This document shows positions 35,443 to 44,088 of a stretch of 64,000 nucleotides of DNA, piece after piece. Source of the DNA: Methylacidimicrobium sp. B4 (GTDB lineage: Bacteria > Verrucomicrobiota > Verrucomicrobiia > Methylacidiphilales > Methylacidiphilaceae); contig NZ_CP066203.1 in assembly GCF_017310545.1 (NCBI RefSeq), positions 1,178,001-1,242,000 of the forward strand, in the 5' to 3' direction. The translations under genes and the position numbers were made by a program. Numbering within the stretch: position 1 is the stretch's first letter; every line of letters begins with the position of its first letter. The notes beneath the pieces were generated by a model. The model did no database searches. It saw only the letters and a list, made by a program, of their open reading frames with translations, and was not told where the DNA came from.

Positions 35443-36263
35443 TCCAAAAGAGCCACGGCGTCGTTCCACTTGTTGGGGCTATCGAGCAGGATGAGGGCCA
35501 CCTTGCGTTCCCCACGCTGACAGAGGGCCGCATAGGTGTGGCGGGCTTCCCGGGTGTATCCGGTCTTGGCTGGCCCCATTCCCGGATAGGGTCCGAGAAG
35601 ACGGTTGGTATTCATCAGATATTGCACGGGCTTTCCGTCGACGGTCAGAAGCGAAAAACTCTCTGTCGAACAGATGGCGCGGAGCTCTTCTATGGCAAGC
35701 ACCGCTTCGAAAATGCGCAGAAGATCGCTGGCGCAGGTTAGATGTCCGGGCTCGCTCATTCCGTTCGGATTGACGAAATGCGTTCGCTCGCAGCCCATCT
35801 CCTTGGCACGAGCGTTCATCTCGAGGACGAAGGCATCGACCGTGCCGGAGACGGTTCGAGCCAATGCCAAGGCCGCTTCGTTGCTCGAGTTGATGAGAAG
35901 CGCCCGAACGAGATCCGCCGTCGTGAAGCGATCGCCTGGCAAAAGCCGAACGGTGGGCACCTCCCCAGGCAGGCTGAGATCATCGGGCTGGATGGTGATC
36001 TCTCCCGCCAATCGGGTCTTCTCATAGACCAGCAAGGCCGTCATGAGCTTGGTCGTGCTGGCCGGCGGATGACGATCGTGAACGTCCCGCTGGAAGATCG
36101 GCTTCCTCGAGCCCTCGTCCCAGAGCAGCACCGAGCCAGCCTGCACGCGGGAATCGAGGGAGTTTCCCGCTCCTTTCAGCGGGGCTCCGTAGCAAAGGAA
36201 GAGGCAGCCGGCGAGAGCACAGATTCTCCCGCTTGCCCAACCTCTCCGATTCCTCAATCGCAT
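35397..36263 (-). CDS. D-alanyl-D-alanine carboxypeptidase (penicillin-binding protein 5/6 family)
   Basis: A 288-residue serine peptidase that trims the terminal D-Ala from peptidoglycan stem peptides. The three penicillin-binding motifs are present: STTK (Ser69 to Lys72), SSN (126-128) and KTG in GPAKTGYT. An N-terminal hydrophobic segment (ICALAGCLFLCYG) is the signal. It lacks the C-terminal membrane-anchoring domain of E. coli DacA, so it should be periplasmic and soluble. The ATG at 36263 is chosen because the frame upstream of it is not signal-like and runs towards tRNA-Leu. Confidence 0.9.
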   Translation of the reverse strand: MRLRNRRGWASGRICALAGCLFLCYGAPLKGAGNSLDSRVQAGSVLLWDEGSRKPIFQRDVHDRHPPASTTKLMTALLVYEKTRLAGEITIQPDDLSLPGEVPTVRLLPGDRFTTADLVRALLINSSNEAALALARTVSGTVDAFVLEMNARAKEMGCERTHFVNPNGMSEPGHLTCASDLLRIFEAVLAIEELRAICSTESFSLLTVDGKPVQYLMNTNRLLGPYPGMGPAKTGYTREARHTYAALCQRGERKVALILLDSPNKWNDAVALLDYAFTGKGGGIDPGL

Positions 36264-36323
36264 CGCTCCCCCCCCTACTCCCCGATCAGAGTCTCCCCGG
36301 GACCCCGGAAGCGGAAAAGTCTC

Positions 36324-36408
36324 TGCCCACGGTGGGACTCGAACCCACACGGGAGTTACCTCCCACGGGATTTTAAGTCCCGTGTGTCTGCCATTCCACC
36401 ACGTGGGC
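36324..36408 (-). tRNA. tRNA-Leu (anticodon TAA)
   Basis: The minus strand gives an 85-base class II tRNA with acceptor GCCCACG/CGTGGGC, anticodon loop CTTAAAA, a long variable arm and T arm GTGGG-TTCGAGT-CCCAC. The TAA anticodon reads UUA/UUG. The 3' CCA is not encoded. Confidence 0.94.
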
Positions 36409-36439
36409 CCTCCTCGATTTTCCCACTCTTCTTTCTACA

Positions 36440-36460
36440 GGTCCGGAGCCGCTCCGGACC
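36440..36460 (-). terminator. 9-bp GC hairpin, possible terminator
   Basis: GGTCCGGAG and CTCCGGACC form a perfect 9-bp stem with a 3-base loop between the secreted-protein gene (ends 36489) and tRNA-Leu. There is no T-run on either side, so intrinsic termination is uncertain; it may instead be a processing or pausing structure. Confidence 0.35.
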
Positions 36461-36488
36461 AGCCAATTGCGACGGGAGAGAGCGCGTC

Positions 36489-36920
36489 TCACTGCCCCTT
36501 CGGACCCACGATCACCCACCAGTATCGAAATTCGCTGAAACGGAGCGTGCCCTCCTGTCGCCCGACCCAAGCGGGAACATAGGGCTCCTCCTCACGTTCG
36601 ACCAGAAGAATGCCGTCCCCGCCGTTCTTAGCGGCGATTCGCGCCGCATGCTTCCGCGGGCGATTCGTCTCCAAGATGCCGATGCGCCGAAACGCTCGGC
36701 TGGGAGGGGAGCTCCAAACCGCGATCTTTCTCTTCGTTCCGCCCACCGTGACGTTGACGTAGTCATCGGGGGAAAGCTGCCCCGCTTTCCGGACAGAGGA
36801 CGGGAGGGGTTTCTTGAGCGGATAGTAGGCGGTTTTGGCCCACGCGGACGGGCTGGTAGCCGCCGCTGCCAGGATTGCTACGAAAACGAAGAACCCATGC
36901 CGATGAAATGACGTGCGCAT
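36489..36920 (-). CDS. secreted hypothetical protein
   Basis: A 143-residue exported protein with a signal peptide (FFVFVAILAAAATSPSAWA). The mature part contains DDYVNVTVGG, KIAVWSS and a repeated basic-aromatic pattern, ending FRYWWVIVGPKGQ. I do not recognise the family. The core (RAFRRIGILETNRPR, AARIAAKNGGDGILLVE) resembles the alpha/beta layout of small periplasmic proteins in which a heritable GAD-ILVE strand follows a helix. The ATG at 36920 begins the signal; AGGAA lies five bases upstream. Confidence 0.7.
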   Translation of the reverse strand: MRTSFHRHGFFVFVAILAAAATSPSAWAKTAYYPLKKPLPSSVRKAGQLSPDDYVNVTVGGTKRKIAVWSSPPSRAFRRIGILETNRPRKHAARIAAKNGGDGILLVEREEEPYVPAWVGRQEGTLRFSEFRYWWVIVGPKGQ

Positions 36921-36929
36921 GGGAATTCC

Positions 36930-36958
36930 TGGATAAGCTATGCTTTTGCTGCCGTCAA
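36930..36958 (-). promoter_or_regulatory. possible promoter of the secreted-protein gene
   Basis: TTGACG (36953-36958) and TATCCA (36930-36935), 17 bases apart on the minus strand, sit so that the -10 ends nine bases before the ATG at 36920. The -35 is good and the -10 matches only half of the consensus. Confidence 0.35.
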
Positions 36959-37052
36959 CCTTGTTTTCTCCTCGATTATCGCTCGGAGATCTCGATCGAT
37001 TCATTGACGGAGCAGGCACCGGGTTCGTAGCCTCGGGCGGGAGCCCGATCCC

Positions 37053-37832
37053 ATGGAGCGGATCCTTGATCTACTCTCCTTGACCGCGTCCACGCTGATC
37101 GAACTTGGGCAGCGTGCACCGGTCACCTTCCTCGTCCTTCTCGGGTTCGCCTCCCTGTCCGCGGCCCTTTCCTGGCTCTTGCTCACCCATTCGGTACTCC
37201 TCTGGAACAAGCGCTTCGCCGCAAGAGCCCAACGCCACCCGCTCTGCGCTCTTGCGGCTCTGGCCACGCTCTTCGCGGTACCGCTCCTTTTCGGGGCTTC
37301 CTTGATCCAGCCGTTCGTCCACCGATCCATCCGGGAAGAGGCTGGGAAGGCTTTGGCCGATCCCCGATGGCAAGAATCGGCGTTCGATCAAGCCTGGGGA
37401 ACCATTCTCCGGAGAAGGCTGGAGCCGCTTCTGCCGCCACGAGAAGCACACTGCCTGGTGCTGACAACCGCCGCGGCTCGCGAGGCGGCAGCGGGCGCCT
37501 ACTCCGCCGCGGCAGTCGCGCGCTTTTCCGAAGCGAGTCGCGTTCCGGGTTCCCTCCTCGGCTTGTCTGCGGCGGCAACGGCGGAGGCACTCTCGGCAGA
37601 CATGCAATCGTTTTTCGACTTCTCCCCAGGCCTCTACCCCGAAGCGCGAATCGAGCAGGTCATTGTCACATCCTGGAGTGCCACCGCCAATCGCCGCAGC
37701 AGAGAAGCGGCAAGGCAGGTGCAGTCCCTTGCTGCACTTCTTCTGCTTCTTCCGCATCTGGCCGCATTCGGCGTCGTCGGGTGGTCGGGCTATCGCGAAA
37801 TCGGCTCAGGGCACAGAGCGGGGAATCGGTAG
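37053..37832 (+). CDS. hypothetical membrane protein
   Basis: A 259-residue protein I cannot assign. It has two N-terminal membrane helices (about residues 22-45 and 65-88), an Ala-rich soluble middle with two short hydrophobic segments, and a C-terminal helix (about 222-240). No catalytic motif is visible. Start is the ATG at 37053 with GGGAG upstream. It lies immediately left of the IS607-type element, and its reading frame is intact. Confidence 0.6.
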   Translation: MERILDLLSLTASTLIELGQRAPVTFLVLLGFASLSAALSWLLLTHSVLLWNKRFAARAQRHPLCALAALATLFAVPLLFGASLIQPFVHRSIREEAGKALADPRWQESAFDQAWGTILRRRLEPLLPPREAHCLVLTTAAAREAAAGAYSAAAVARFSEASRVPGSLLGLSAAATAEALSADMQSFFDFSPGLYPEARIEQVIVTSWSATANRRSREAARQVQSLAALLLLLPHLAAFGVVGWSGYREIGSGHRAGNR

Positions 37833-37905
37833 GTAGGCCAAAGGGGGGTTGCCGACAGTTGACTAATCAATAGACATAACTCACGTTGCATGGCATTTTT
37901 TTCCC

Positions 37906-38466
37906 ATGAAGCTGAGCGTCTGGGCGAGGCGGCAGGGGATTGGCTCCAAGACGGCTTGGCGGATGGGGAAGGACGGGAAGATGCCGGTGGCGGTCGAGCA
38001 GCTGCCGACCGGGACGGCGATCGTGCATGCGGAGGAGAGGCAGCCCGGCGGAGTTGCCCTCTATGCGCCCGTCTCCAGCGCCGGCCAGAAGGCCGATCTG
38101 GACAGGCAGCTGGCACGGCTGACGGAGTGGGCGCTCGCCAAGCGGTAGCCGATCGTCGATGCGGTCAAGGAGGTTGGCTCCGGGATGAACGGCCATCGCA
38201 AGGGGCTCTTGCGGATCTTGCGCGATCCGAAGGTCGGCGTCATTCTGGTCGAGCATCGGGACCGGCTGATGCGCTTTGGATTCGAGCATGTGAAGGCGGC
38301 CTTGGCTGCGCATGGCAGATCCCTGCTGGTTGTCGATCCCGAGGAGATGACCGACGACATCGTCCGCGATCTGCACGAGGACATCGAGTCGATGTGCGCG
38401 AGGCTCTATGGCAAGCGGTCCGCCAGGAACCGGGCGAAAAAGGCGCTGGAGGCTCTCCATGAGTGA
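37906..38466 (+). pseudogene. tnpA: IS607-type serine recombinase TnpA, interrupted by an in-frame TAG
   Basis: The frame encodes an N-terminal MerR-like helix-turn-helix and the start of the resolvase domain, with serine(s) in YAPVSSAGQKADLDRQ near residue 57. A TAG at 38146-38148 then interrupts it. The same frame continues, with no shift, through KEVGSGMNGHRKGLL, VEHRDRLMRFGFE and a C-terminal RLYGKRSARNRAKKALE, which are standard IS607 blocks. An ATG at 38185 could restart the C-terminal half only. Without suppression of the stop the enzyme is inactive. Confidence 0.85.
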
Positions 38467-40088
38467 TCGTCCGGTCTTCACCTACCAGACGCGCTTGAGG
38501 CTGACGGAGGGGCAGGTCGCGGCTCTGGACGGCTATGCGGATCTCTACGGGCGAGCCGAGCGGGCCCTCTTTGCCAGGATGCGGGTGGGGATTCCGATGG
38601 GCGATCTCAAGCGCGAGTTCCTGCGGCGCTTTGGGATCACCGCCCGGCAGTTCAACGCGATTCGCGTGGGCCTCGAGGGCAAGATCGCCTCGATCCGGGA
38701 GCGGCTTCCGGAGTGGATCGCCGAGGCCGAGGCCCGCATCCAGAGAGCCGAAAGGGTCATCCGCATTCTCTCGGCGAGGGAGCCAGGCTCGGAGAGGCTT
38801 CATCAGAAGAAGCGGCGGCTTGGGAGCCTTCGCGCCAGGCTCGCGGCACGGATCGCCGACCGGGACTCGGGTCGCGTCCGCCTCTGCTTCGGCTCCCGCC
38901 GCCTCTTCCGCAAGCAGTTTGCCCTCAAGGAGAACGGCTATGCCAGCCATGCGGAGTGGAAAGAGGATTGGCAATCCGCACGGAGCACCCAGTTCTTCGT
39001 GATCGGCTCGAAGGACGAGACCGCGGGCAACCAGTCCTGCCAGGCTTCGGCCGAGGACGACGGCAGTGTCACGCTGCGTCTGCGTCTTCCCGACGCACTG
39101 GCCTCGGATGGCAAGCTTCTGGTCATTCCCGACGTGCGATTCGCCTATGGCCAGGAGGAGATCCTTCAGGCGCTTGCCGCGAGCCGGGTTGTCTTGTCGC
39201 AAACCAAGACGGGCAAGCCTGTCCGGAAGCGGGAGGGAGTGGCGGTAAGCTACCGCTTTTTCAGGGACCGGAAGGGCTGGCGGGTCTTCGCGAGCGTCCC
39301 GGCCAAGCCCGTTCCCGTTGCAACGAGCCGTCTGGCGGGAGCGGTTGGGATCGACATCAACCACGACCATCTGGCCGTGGCGGAGACGGACCGGTTCGGC
39401 AACCTGCGGCGGGCCCTTCGGGTGGATCTCAACCTCTACGGCAAGACCGAAGATCAAGCCAAGGCGATCATCGGCGACGCGGCGAGGATGATTGTGGAGA
39501 TGGCACGGGAGCGTGGTCTTCCCCTGGTCCTTGAGCGGCTGGATCTCAAGAAAAGGAGGGCTGAGCTTGAGGTGGCGAGTCCATCCGCCGCCAGGAAGAT
39601 CTCGTCGTTTGGCTACTCCAAGACCATTTCCCTGCTCAAGGTGGGGTGTTTTCGAGCCGGAGTCGAGGGGATCGAAGTCGATCCGGCCTATACTTCCGTG
39701 ATGGGTGCCATGAATCATGCGCGTCGTCACGGCATCGGTTCTCACCAGGGCGCGGCCTATGCCGTGGCCAGGAGAGGCTTGGGCCTCTCCCAAGCGTCCG
39801 ACCGTGCGGGAGGCCATTGCGCCAGCCCGCAATGGCGGCCACCTCACCTTTGCCCTACCCGCGAGGAATCGGGCGAAGCCTGTGTGGTCGTTCTGGTCGG
39901 AGGTTCGGAGGAGGCTCAAAGCGGCGCAGGCAGCGCATGCCCGGTCGGGAGGCTTGCGAGAGCCACCCGCGCCTTTGCTCCCGGAAACGCGGGCATTGGG
40001 CGCAACCTGGGCATTGCCGGCGCAATCCCGGCACGCGAACCGTCGGCAGAACGGTTCGGCCGACGTCATCGACGACCTTCCCTGGTAG
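38459..40088 (+). pseudogene. tnpB: IS607-associated TnpB with a probable frameshift
   Basis: TnpB is the RNA-guided nuclease relative of Cas12. From ATG 38459, which overlaps the tnpA stop, the frame runs to about 39790. It includes the RuvC-I Asp in GIDINHDHLAVAE and the RuvC-II Glu in LVLERLDLKKRR. After RRGLGLS the natural continuation (KRPTVREAI, ARNGGHLTFALPARNRAKPVWS) lies in the next frame and ends at 40088. The original frame instead yields non-family sequence to 40111. A one-base net change near 39790 explains this. Confidence 0.78.
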
Positions 40089-40122
40089 TGGAATGGTTGT
40101 CTATGGTTTGAGGAACGGTTGC

Positions 40123-40878
40123 ATGTCCACCGCAAGATTGCTCGGGATAAAGACGGCGGCTTGCTTCCTCGGCCTGGGAAGCTGCCTTGTCTTGGTCCGG
40201 GCGGCCCAGCTGCCGGTCCGACTCCTTTCGGATCATGCCTATGCGCAACTTGTTCCGGGCAGGCCGATCTCGCTCCCGGCTCCGTCGCCACGACTCGTCC
40301 CGCGCGTGCAATACCAGGAAGAAATCGTCCTGGAGAACGGTGATCAGAGCGCGAGGCTTCGTTTTTATTCCGAGGAGGATCCGGCCAGTCCGCCGCTCTC
40401 CTTTCAGGCGTGGGAGCGGGAAAGAGCGGTCGAACCCGTTCGGGAAATCGCACCCGAGGAGCTGGTTCGCCTGGGGGAGAAGAGCGGAAATCCCGTGCTC
40501 TATGCCTGGACGATTCCCCTGGTCTTCGCACCGCGGGAAACCAAGCGCATCCGGATCGAGGCCGAATACGCGGTACAATCGGTTTCCGAGCGCCCGCGAA
40601 ACGACCGTTTCGAAACCTACTTCTCCTTCTGGGGCTGGCAGCCTTCGACCGCCGATCTCCTCTTTCGCTTCGATCCCACGCCGATGATCTCGGCGATTCC
40701 CTGCCTCGGCCGCTCGCCGACGCCCGGGCTTGCCCCCTGGCTCCTTTCCTCCTGGTTCACGATCCGACCGGCGGGATATCAATCGAGGGGTCTTACGGTC
40801 TGGTGGCGGTTCCAGGAAGCACGGACCCCGGAGCATTGCGAGAAGATCTGCGTCGAATGGCCCGCATGGTACCGATGA
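40123..40878 (+). CDS. secreted hypothetical protein
   Basis: A 251-residue protein with a signal peptide (TAACFLGLGSCLVLVRA) and a beta-rich mature part. It has alternating strands such as ARLRFYSEEDP, LYAWTIPLVFAP and IRIEAEYAVQS, then FETYFSFWGWQPS and a C-terminal WWRFQEA. The layout suggests a periplasmic or outer-surface beta-sandwich, but I do not recognise a family. It begins 13 bases after the IS607-type element, so its original promoter may be displaced. An in-frame ATG at 40093 lies inside the element end and is less likely. Confidence 0.62.
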   Translation: MSTARLLGIKTAACFLGLGSCLVLVRAAQLPVRLLSDHAYAQLVPGRPISLPAPSPRLVPRVQYQEEIVLENGDQSARLRFYSEEDPASPPLSFQAWERERAVEPVREIAPEELVRLGEKSGNPVLYAWTIPLVFAPRETKRIRIEAEYAVQSVSERPRNDRFETYFSFWGWQPSTADLLFRFDPTPMISAIPCLGRSPTPGLAPWLLSSWFTIRPAGYQSRGLTVWWRFQEARTPEHCEKICVEWPAWYR

Positions 40879-40897
40879 CCGGCGGGACCTGCTGGCG

Positions 40898-42031
40898 CTA
40901 CCGCCGGAGAATCACCTGAGCCCGTTCGTCAAGCCCACGGGCCTCAGCGAGGGAAGGGGCGATCACCGAGTAGTGACCCATCTTCCGCTTCGCCGCCGGC
41001 CGGGTTTTTCCGTAGAGATGGAGACGCAGGCCGGGCAGGGAAAGAAGGGAGCCCCAATCGGGCTCACCCTGAGCCCATGCGTCGCCCAGAATGTTTCGCA
41101 GCAGGATGGGGCTCCGCAAGGAGGCATCGCCCAGCGGCAGCCCGGCGATGGCCCGCAGCTGCTGCTCGAATTGGCTCGTCACGCAGCCGTCCAGGGTAAA
41201 GTGTCCGGAGTTGTGCGGACGCGGGGCGAGCTCGTTCACGAGCAGCTCCCCCCCTTCGGCGAGGAAGAACTCGACGGCGAGCACGCCCACCAATCGCAAC
41301 GCCGAAGCGATCGCGACGGCGATCTCTTTCGCGGTCCCCTCAATGCGCTCTCCCAATCCGGACGGCACCAGGGAATAATCGAAAATGCCCTCCCGATGGA
41401 AGTTCCTGGGAATCGGGAACACCCCGACCGCACCTGCGGCGGATCGTCCGACGACGGCGGAAAGCTCCGCCACGAGCCGCACCTTCTTCTCCAGGATCGC
41501 CGGCACCCCTCCGAGTCCACGCCACGCCGGCTCCAGATCCTTGGGCGCTGCGATCTCGGCCTGCCCCTTCCCGTCGTATCCCAGCCGCGCGGTCTTGAGC
41601 AGGGCGGGGGTCCCCACGGTCCGGAGGGCTCGCTCCAGATCGCCTGCGCGCTCGATGGGCGAGAACGCGGCTACCGGGCAGTGCTGCCGAGCCAAAAATG
41701 CCTTCTCCCGGAGACGATCCTGGCAGACCCGCAGGATCTCGGGCGAAGGGAGGACCGGCCTTTTCCCTTCGAGAAAGGAGACGCTCTCCACAGGGATGTT
41801 CTCGAACTCGTAGGTGATGACGTCCGCGTTACTGGCAAATTCCTCCAACGCCTCTCGCTCCGTGAAGGGAAAGCACCAATGGCGATCCGCCAGCACGGCG
41901 GCCGGACTTTCCCGATCGGGGTCGAAAACCTGGACGCGGTAACCCATCCTTCTGGCTTCACCCGCGAGCATCCGCCCGAGCTGACCGCCGCCCACAATCC
42001 CGATGGATGAGCCGGGATACTTCGGACTCAT
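40898..42031 (-). CDS. purK: N5-carboxyaminoimidazole ribonucleotide synthase
   Basis: A 377-residue ATP-grasp enzyme that carboxylates AIR to N5-CAIR in purine synthesis. Visible are the N-terminal [27 protein letters not shown], the ATP-grasp [12 protein letters not shown], and the metal/ATP site [12 protein letters not shown]. Its ATG at 42031 overlaps the purE stop (ATGA), so the pair is coupled. Confidence 0.95.
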   Translation of the reverse strand: MSPKYPGSSIGIVGGGQLGRMLAGEARRMGYRVQVFDPDRESPAAVLADRHWCFPFTEREALEEFASNADVITYEFENIPVESVSFLEGKRPVLPSPEILRVCQDRLREKAFLARQHCPVAAFSPIERAGDLERALRTVGTPALLKTARLGYDGKGQAEIAAPKDLEPAWRGLGGVPAILEKKVRLVAELSAVVGRSAAGAVGVFPIPRNFHREGIFDYSLVPSGLGERIEGTAKEIAVAIASALRLVGVLAVEFFLAEGGELLVNELAPRPHNSGHFTLDGCVTSQFEQQLRAIAGLPLGDASLRSPILLRNILGDAWAQGEPDWGSLLSLPGLRLHLYGKTRPAAKRKMGHYSVIAPSLAEARGLDERAQVILRR

Positions 42032-42525
42032 ATCGTCTGATCGAGAACCCGCTGCGTCTGCGCGTTGCGGAATTTGCGCAAGCGCTCGGCGAGCTCCAGG
42101 TCGTGCAAGCTCAAGATCGAGATCGCAAGCAGGGCGGCGTTTCGTGCACCGGCCTCTCCGATCGCCAGGCAGCCTACGGGAACGCCGTAGGGCATCTGCA
42201 CGATCGACAAGAGAGAGTCCACTCCCCGCAAAATCCGCGTTTCGACGGGGACACCGAGCACCGGAAGAGGGGTGTAAGCGGCGAGCATGCCGGGCAGGTG
42301 GGCGGCCCCTCCAGCACCCGCGATCAGGACCTTGATCCCCCGCTCGGCTGCCGACAGAGCGTAATCACGCAGCTTTTCGGGGGTGCGATGGGCGGAGATG
42401 ATCGCCTTTTCATGAAGCACGGAAAATTGCTGCAAGACCTCGGAAGCTCCCCGCAGGATCTCCCAATCCGACTGGCTCCCCATCAGGATGGCTACAACCG
42501 CATCCGTCCCCAAACCTTCCCTCAC
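42028..42525 (-). CDS. purE: N5-carboxyaminoimidazole ribonucleotide mutase
   Basis: PurE turns N5-CAIR into CAIR. The 165-residue protein has the family blocks [33 protein letters not shown] and [11 protein letters not shown]. Start is GTG at 42525, supported by GGAGGG seven bases upstream and by the normal family length. An ATG at 42582 would add a 19-residue extension and has the purine-rich box directly against the codon. Confidence 0.94.
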   Translation of the reverse strand: MREGLGTDAVVAILMGSQSDWEILRGASEVLQQFSVLHEKAIISAHRTPEKLRDYALSAAERGIKVLIAGAGGAAHLPGMLAAYTPLPVLGVPVETRILRGVDSLLSIVQMPYGVPVGCLAIGEAGARNAALLAISILSLHDLELAERLRKFRNAQTQRVLDQTI

Positions 42526-42649
42526 GCTCGATCCCTCCGCTCTGCCGCTGGTTCTCTCCGAGAGAGACAAAACCACCGGCATTCCCCTCGTTTCGCATCT
42601 TTTCGCGCACCGAGGGGCGACTTTCTGTTCCGTACCCGCGGACTCTTTT

Positions 42650-42739
42650 CTACCGCTTCTTCGCGGCCTGCCCCTTCTTGCTGTTCTTTTCGACCTTCTT
42701 GGCCGCCGGCTTTTTGGCCACCTTCTTCTTTTCCGTCAT
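42650..42739 (-). CDS. possible in-frame internal gene: 29-residue lysine-rich peptide
   Basis: Inside the last part of coaC an ATG at 42739 is preceded by AGGAGGTGAACGAG, a perfect anti-16S match at good spacing. It would give [20 protein letters not shown] plus nine further residues in the same frame as coaC. The peptide is a Lys/Ala-rich tail like those of histone H1-like or HU-tail proteins, and could bind nucleic acid. It may be an independent product, a relic of a gene fused to coaC, or chance. Confidence 0.45.
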   Translation of the reverse strand: MTEKKKVAKKPAAKKVEKNSKKGQAAKKR

Positions 42740-43390
42740 CTCGTTCACCTCCTTTCCTTTCTGCTCAGACAACGCAATCGTTCCCCGTTCGGGAAGGGCA
42801 AGCTCCTTCCCTGCGGGCGGCGGTGCGATCCTCGAAGCGGCGGCGGAAGGCCAAAGCTCCTCGACCGCGGCGTAGAGCCGGTCGACGGGCCAGAGTCGTC
42901 CGGGGCCCTCGGCTCCGCACGAGAGAAGCCCCGACTCCGGACCAATCCAGCGCACACCCCGCCTTTGGAGCAGAGCGAGGTTGTCGCGAACCGCCGGGTG
43001 GCTCCACATCTGGGTATTCATGGCCGGAGCGAGCACAACCGGCGCTGTGGTGGCGAGAAGCAGGGAGGAGAGGAGATCGGGAGCCAAGCCGCACGCATAT
43101 CGACCGATCAGGTCCGCGGTCGCGGGGGCAATGAGCACGACTCGTGCCCGCTCTGCCAACTCGATATGAACGGCCCGACTCCCGAGCATTCCAGGGCTGT
43201 CATCGGTGTAGGCGGGACGGCGGGTTACCGCTTCGAACGACAGGGGACGGACGAAATGGCAAGCCGCCACGGTCAACACGACGTCGACGCGGTATCCCCC
43301 CTGCGTCAGCCGGCTGGCTAGATCGATCGAGCGAAATGCGGCGATCGATCCAGTCACGCCGAGAAGAACGGTAGGTCCGTCATTCTCCAT
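42650..43390 (-). CDS. coaC: phosphopantothenoylcysteine decarboxylase (CoaC), with Lys-rich tail and no CoaB domain
   Basis: A 246-residue flavoprotein decarboxylase of coenzyme A synthesis. It has [18 protein letters not shown], the active-site His in [13 protein letters not shown], the [13 protein letters not shown] block, and [16 protein letters not shown] with the PXMNXXMW motif. The CoaB synthetase domain that usually follows in bacteria is missing; residues 180-246 are low-complexity and basic. CoaB must come from elsewhere. The start at 43390 overlaps the gmk stop by 11 bases. Confidence 0.87.
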   Translation of the reverse strand: MENDGPTVLLGVTGSIAAFRSIDLASRLTQGGYRVDVVLTVAACHFVRPLSFEAVTRRPAYTDDSPGMLGSRAVHIELAERARVVLIAPATADLIGRYACGLAPDLLSSLLLATTAPVVLAPAMNTQMWSHPAVRDNLALLQRRGVRWIGPESGLLSCGAEGPGRLWPVDRLYAAVEELWPSAAASRIAPPPAGKELALPERGTIALSEQKGKEVNEMTEKKKVAKKPAAKKVEKNSKKGQAAKKR

Positions 43391-44018
43391 ACAACGTCAG
43401 CCTGCGGCTCAGATATCGCTCGGCTCGCATGATGGCGCGAAACTTCGTCAGGTCCTCCTCCACCGAGCCCGAGAGGATCGTGTACTTGAACTCCTTCCAC
43501 GCCTTCATCTCTTCCCGGCCTCGCTCCAGCCTTCGCGCAATCTCCTTTTCGTTTTCCGTTCCACGCTTCCTCAGCCGCCGCTCCAGCTCGGTGAAGGTCG
43601 GGGGCATGATGAAGACATCGACGAGGGACGATTTCAACCGAGGGTCCTCCTGGCTGCGAATATTCCTGGCCCCCTGAACATCAATGTCCAAGAGGACATC
43701 CTTCCCTTCGGACAGGGCATCGATCGCCGTCCCTCGCAAGGTCCCGTACCAGCAACCATGCACCCTGGCGTACTCCAGGAACTCCCCTGCCGCGACCTTC
43801 TCAAAAAACTGTCGGTCATCGAGAAAAAAGTAGTCCTCCCCATCCACTTCTCCCGGCCGAGGCTGCCGGGTCGTACAGGAGATCGAAAAGACGAAGTCGG
43901 GTGTGCGGCGCAAATTTTCGCAAAGCGTGCTCTTGCCCGTCCCGGAGGGCGCCGAGATGACGAAGAGAATCCCTTCTCTGCGAAATGCAGCGGCCTCCTC
44001 TCCCTTGACGAATGGCAT
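43380..44018 (-). CDS. gmk: guanylate kinase
   Basis: A 212-residue kinase converting GMP to GDP. P-loop SAPSGTGKST, GMP-binding SCTTRQPRPGEVDGEDYFFLD and the VLLDIDVQGARNIR block are present. The ATG at 44018 begins MPFVKGEEA and has a purine-rich GGAAGAG upstream; the frame is open further upstream into trpB but without homology. It follows trpB by 70 bases and precedes coaC. The rpoZ gene often found next is absent. Confidence 0.94.
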   Translation of the reverse strand: MPFVKGEEAAAFRREGILFVISAPSGTGKSTLCENLRRTPDFVFSISCTTRQPRPGEVDGEDYFFLDDRQFFEKVAAGEFLEYARVHGCWYGTLRGTAIDALSEGKDVLLDIDVQGARNIRSQEDPRLKSSLVDVFIMPPTFTELERRLRKRGTENEKEIARRLERGREEMKAWKEFKYTILSGSVEEDLTKFRAIMRAERYLSRRLTLYGE

Positions 44019-44088
44019 GATCTCTTCCACCGACTCGACTCTTTTCGGATCGCCCCGGGAAAATCTCACTTCCTTCTCGGGCTCGGTT

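Larger units (their letters stand above)
37870..40110 (+). mobile_element. degenerate IS607-type insertion sequence with tnpA and tnpB
   Basis: The element holds a serine-recombinase tnpA overlapping a tnpB, the layout of IS607. IS607 elements lack long terminal inverted repeats and make no target duplication, so the ends are approximate. A short inverted match, ATAGACA at 37870-37876 and TGTCTAT at 40098-40104, is used as a guide. Both genes carry inactivating changes, so it is probably immobile by itself. A secreted-protein gene starts 13 bases after the right end. Confidence 0.8.

Noticed and set aside
37890-38462. 190-codon frame inside tnpA
   Set aside because: Out-of-frame shadow; the IS607 resolvase motifs are in the frame starting at 37906.
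37861-40110. CRISPR array or Cas genes near tnpB
   Set aside because: No direct repeat-spacer pattern or cas gene is present; TnpB belongs to the IS607-type element.
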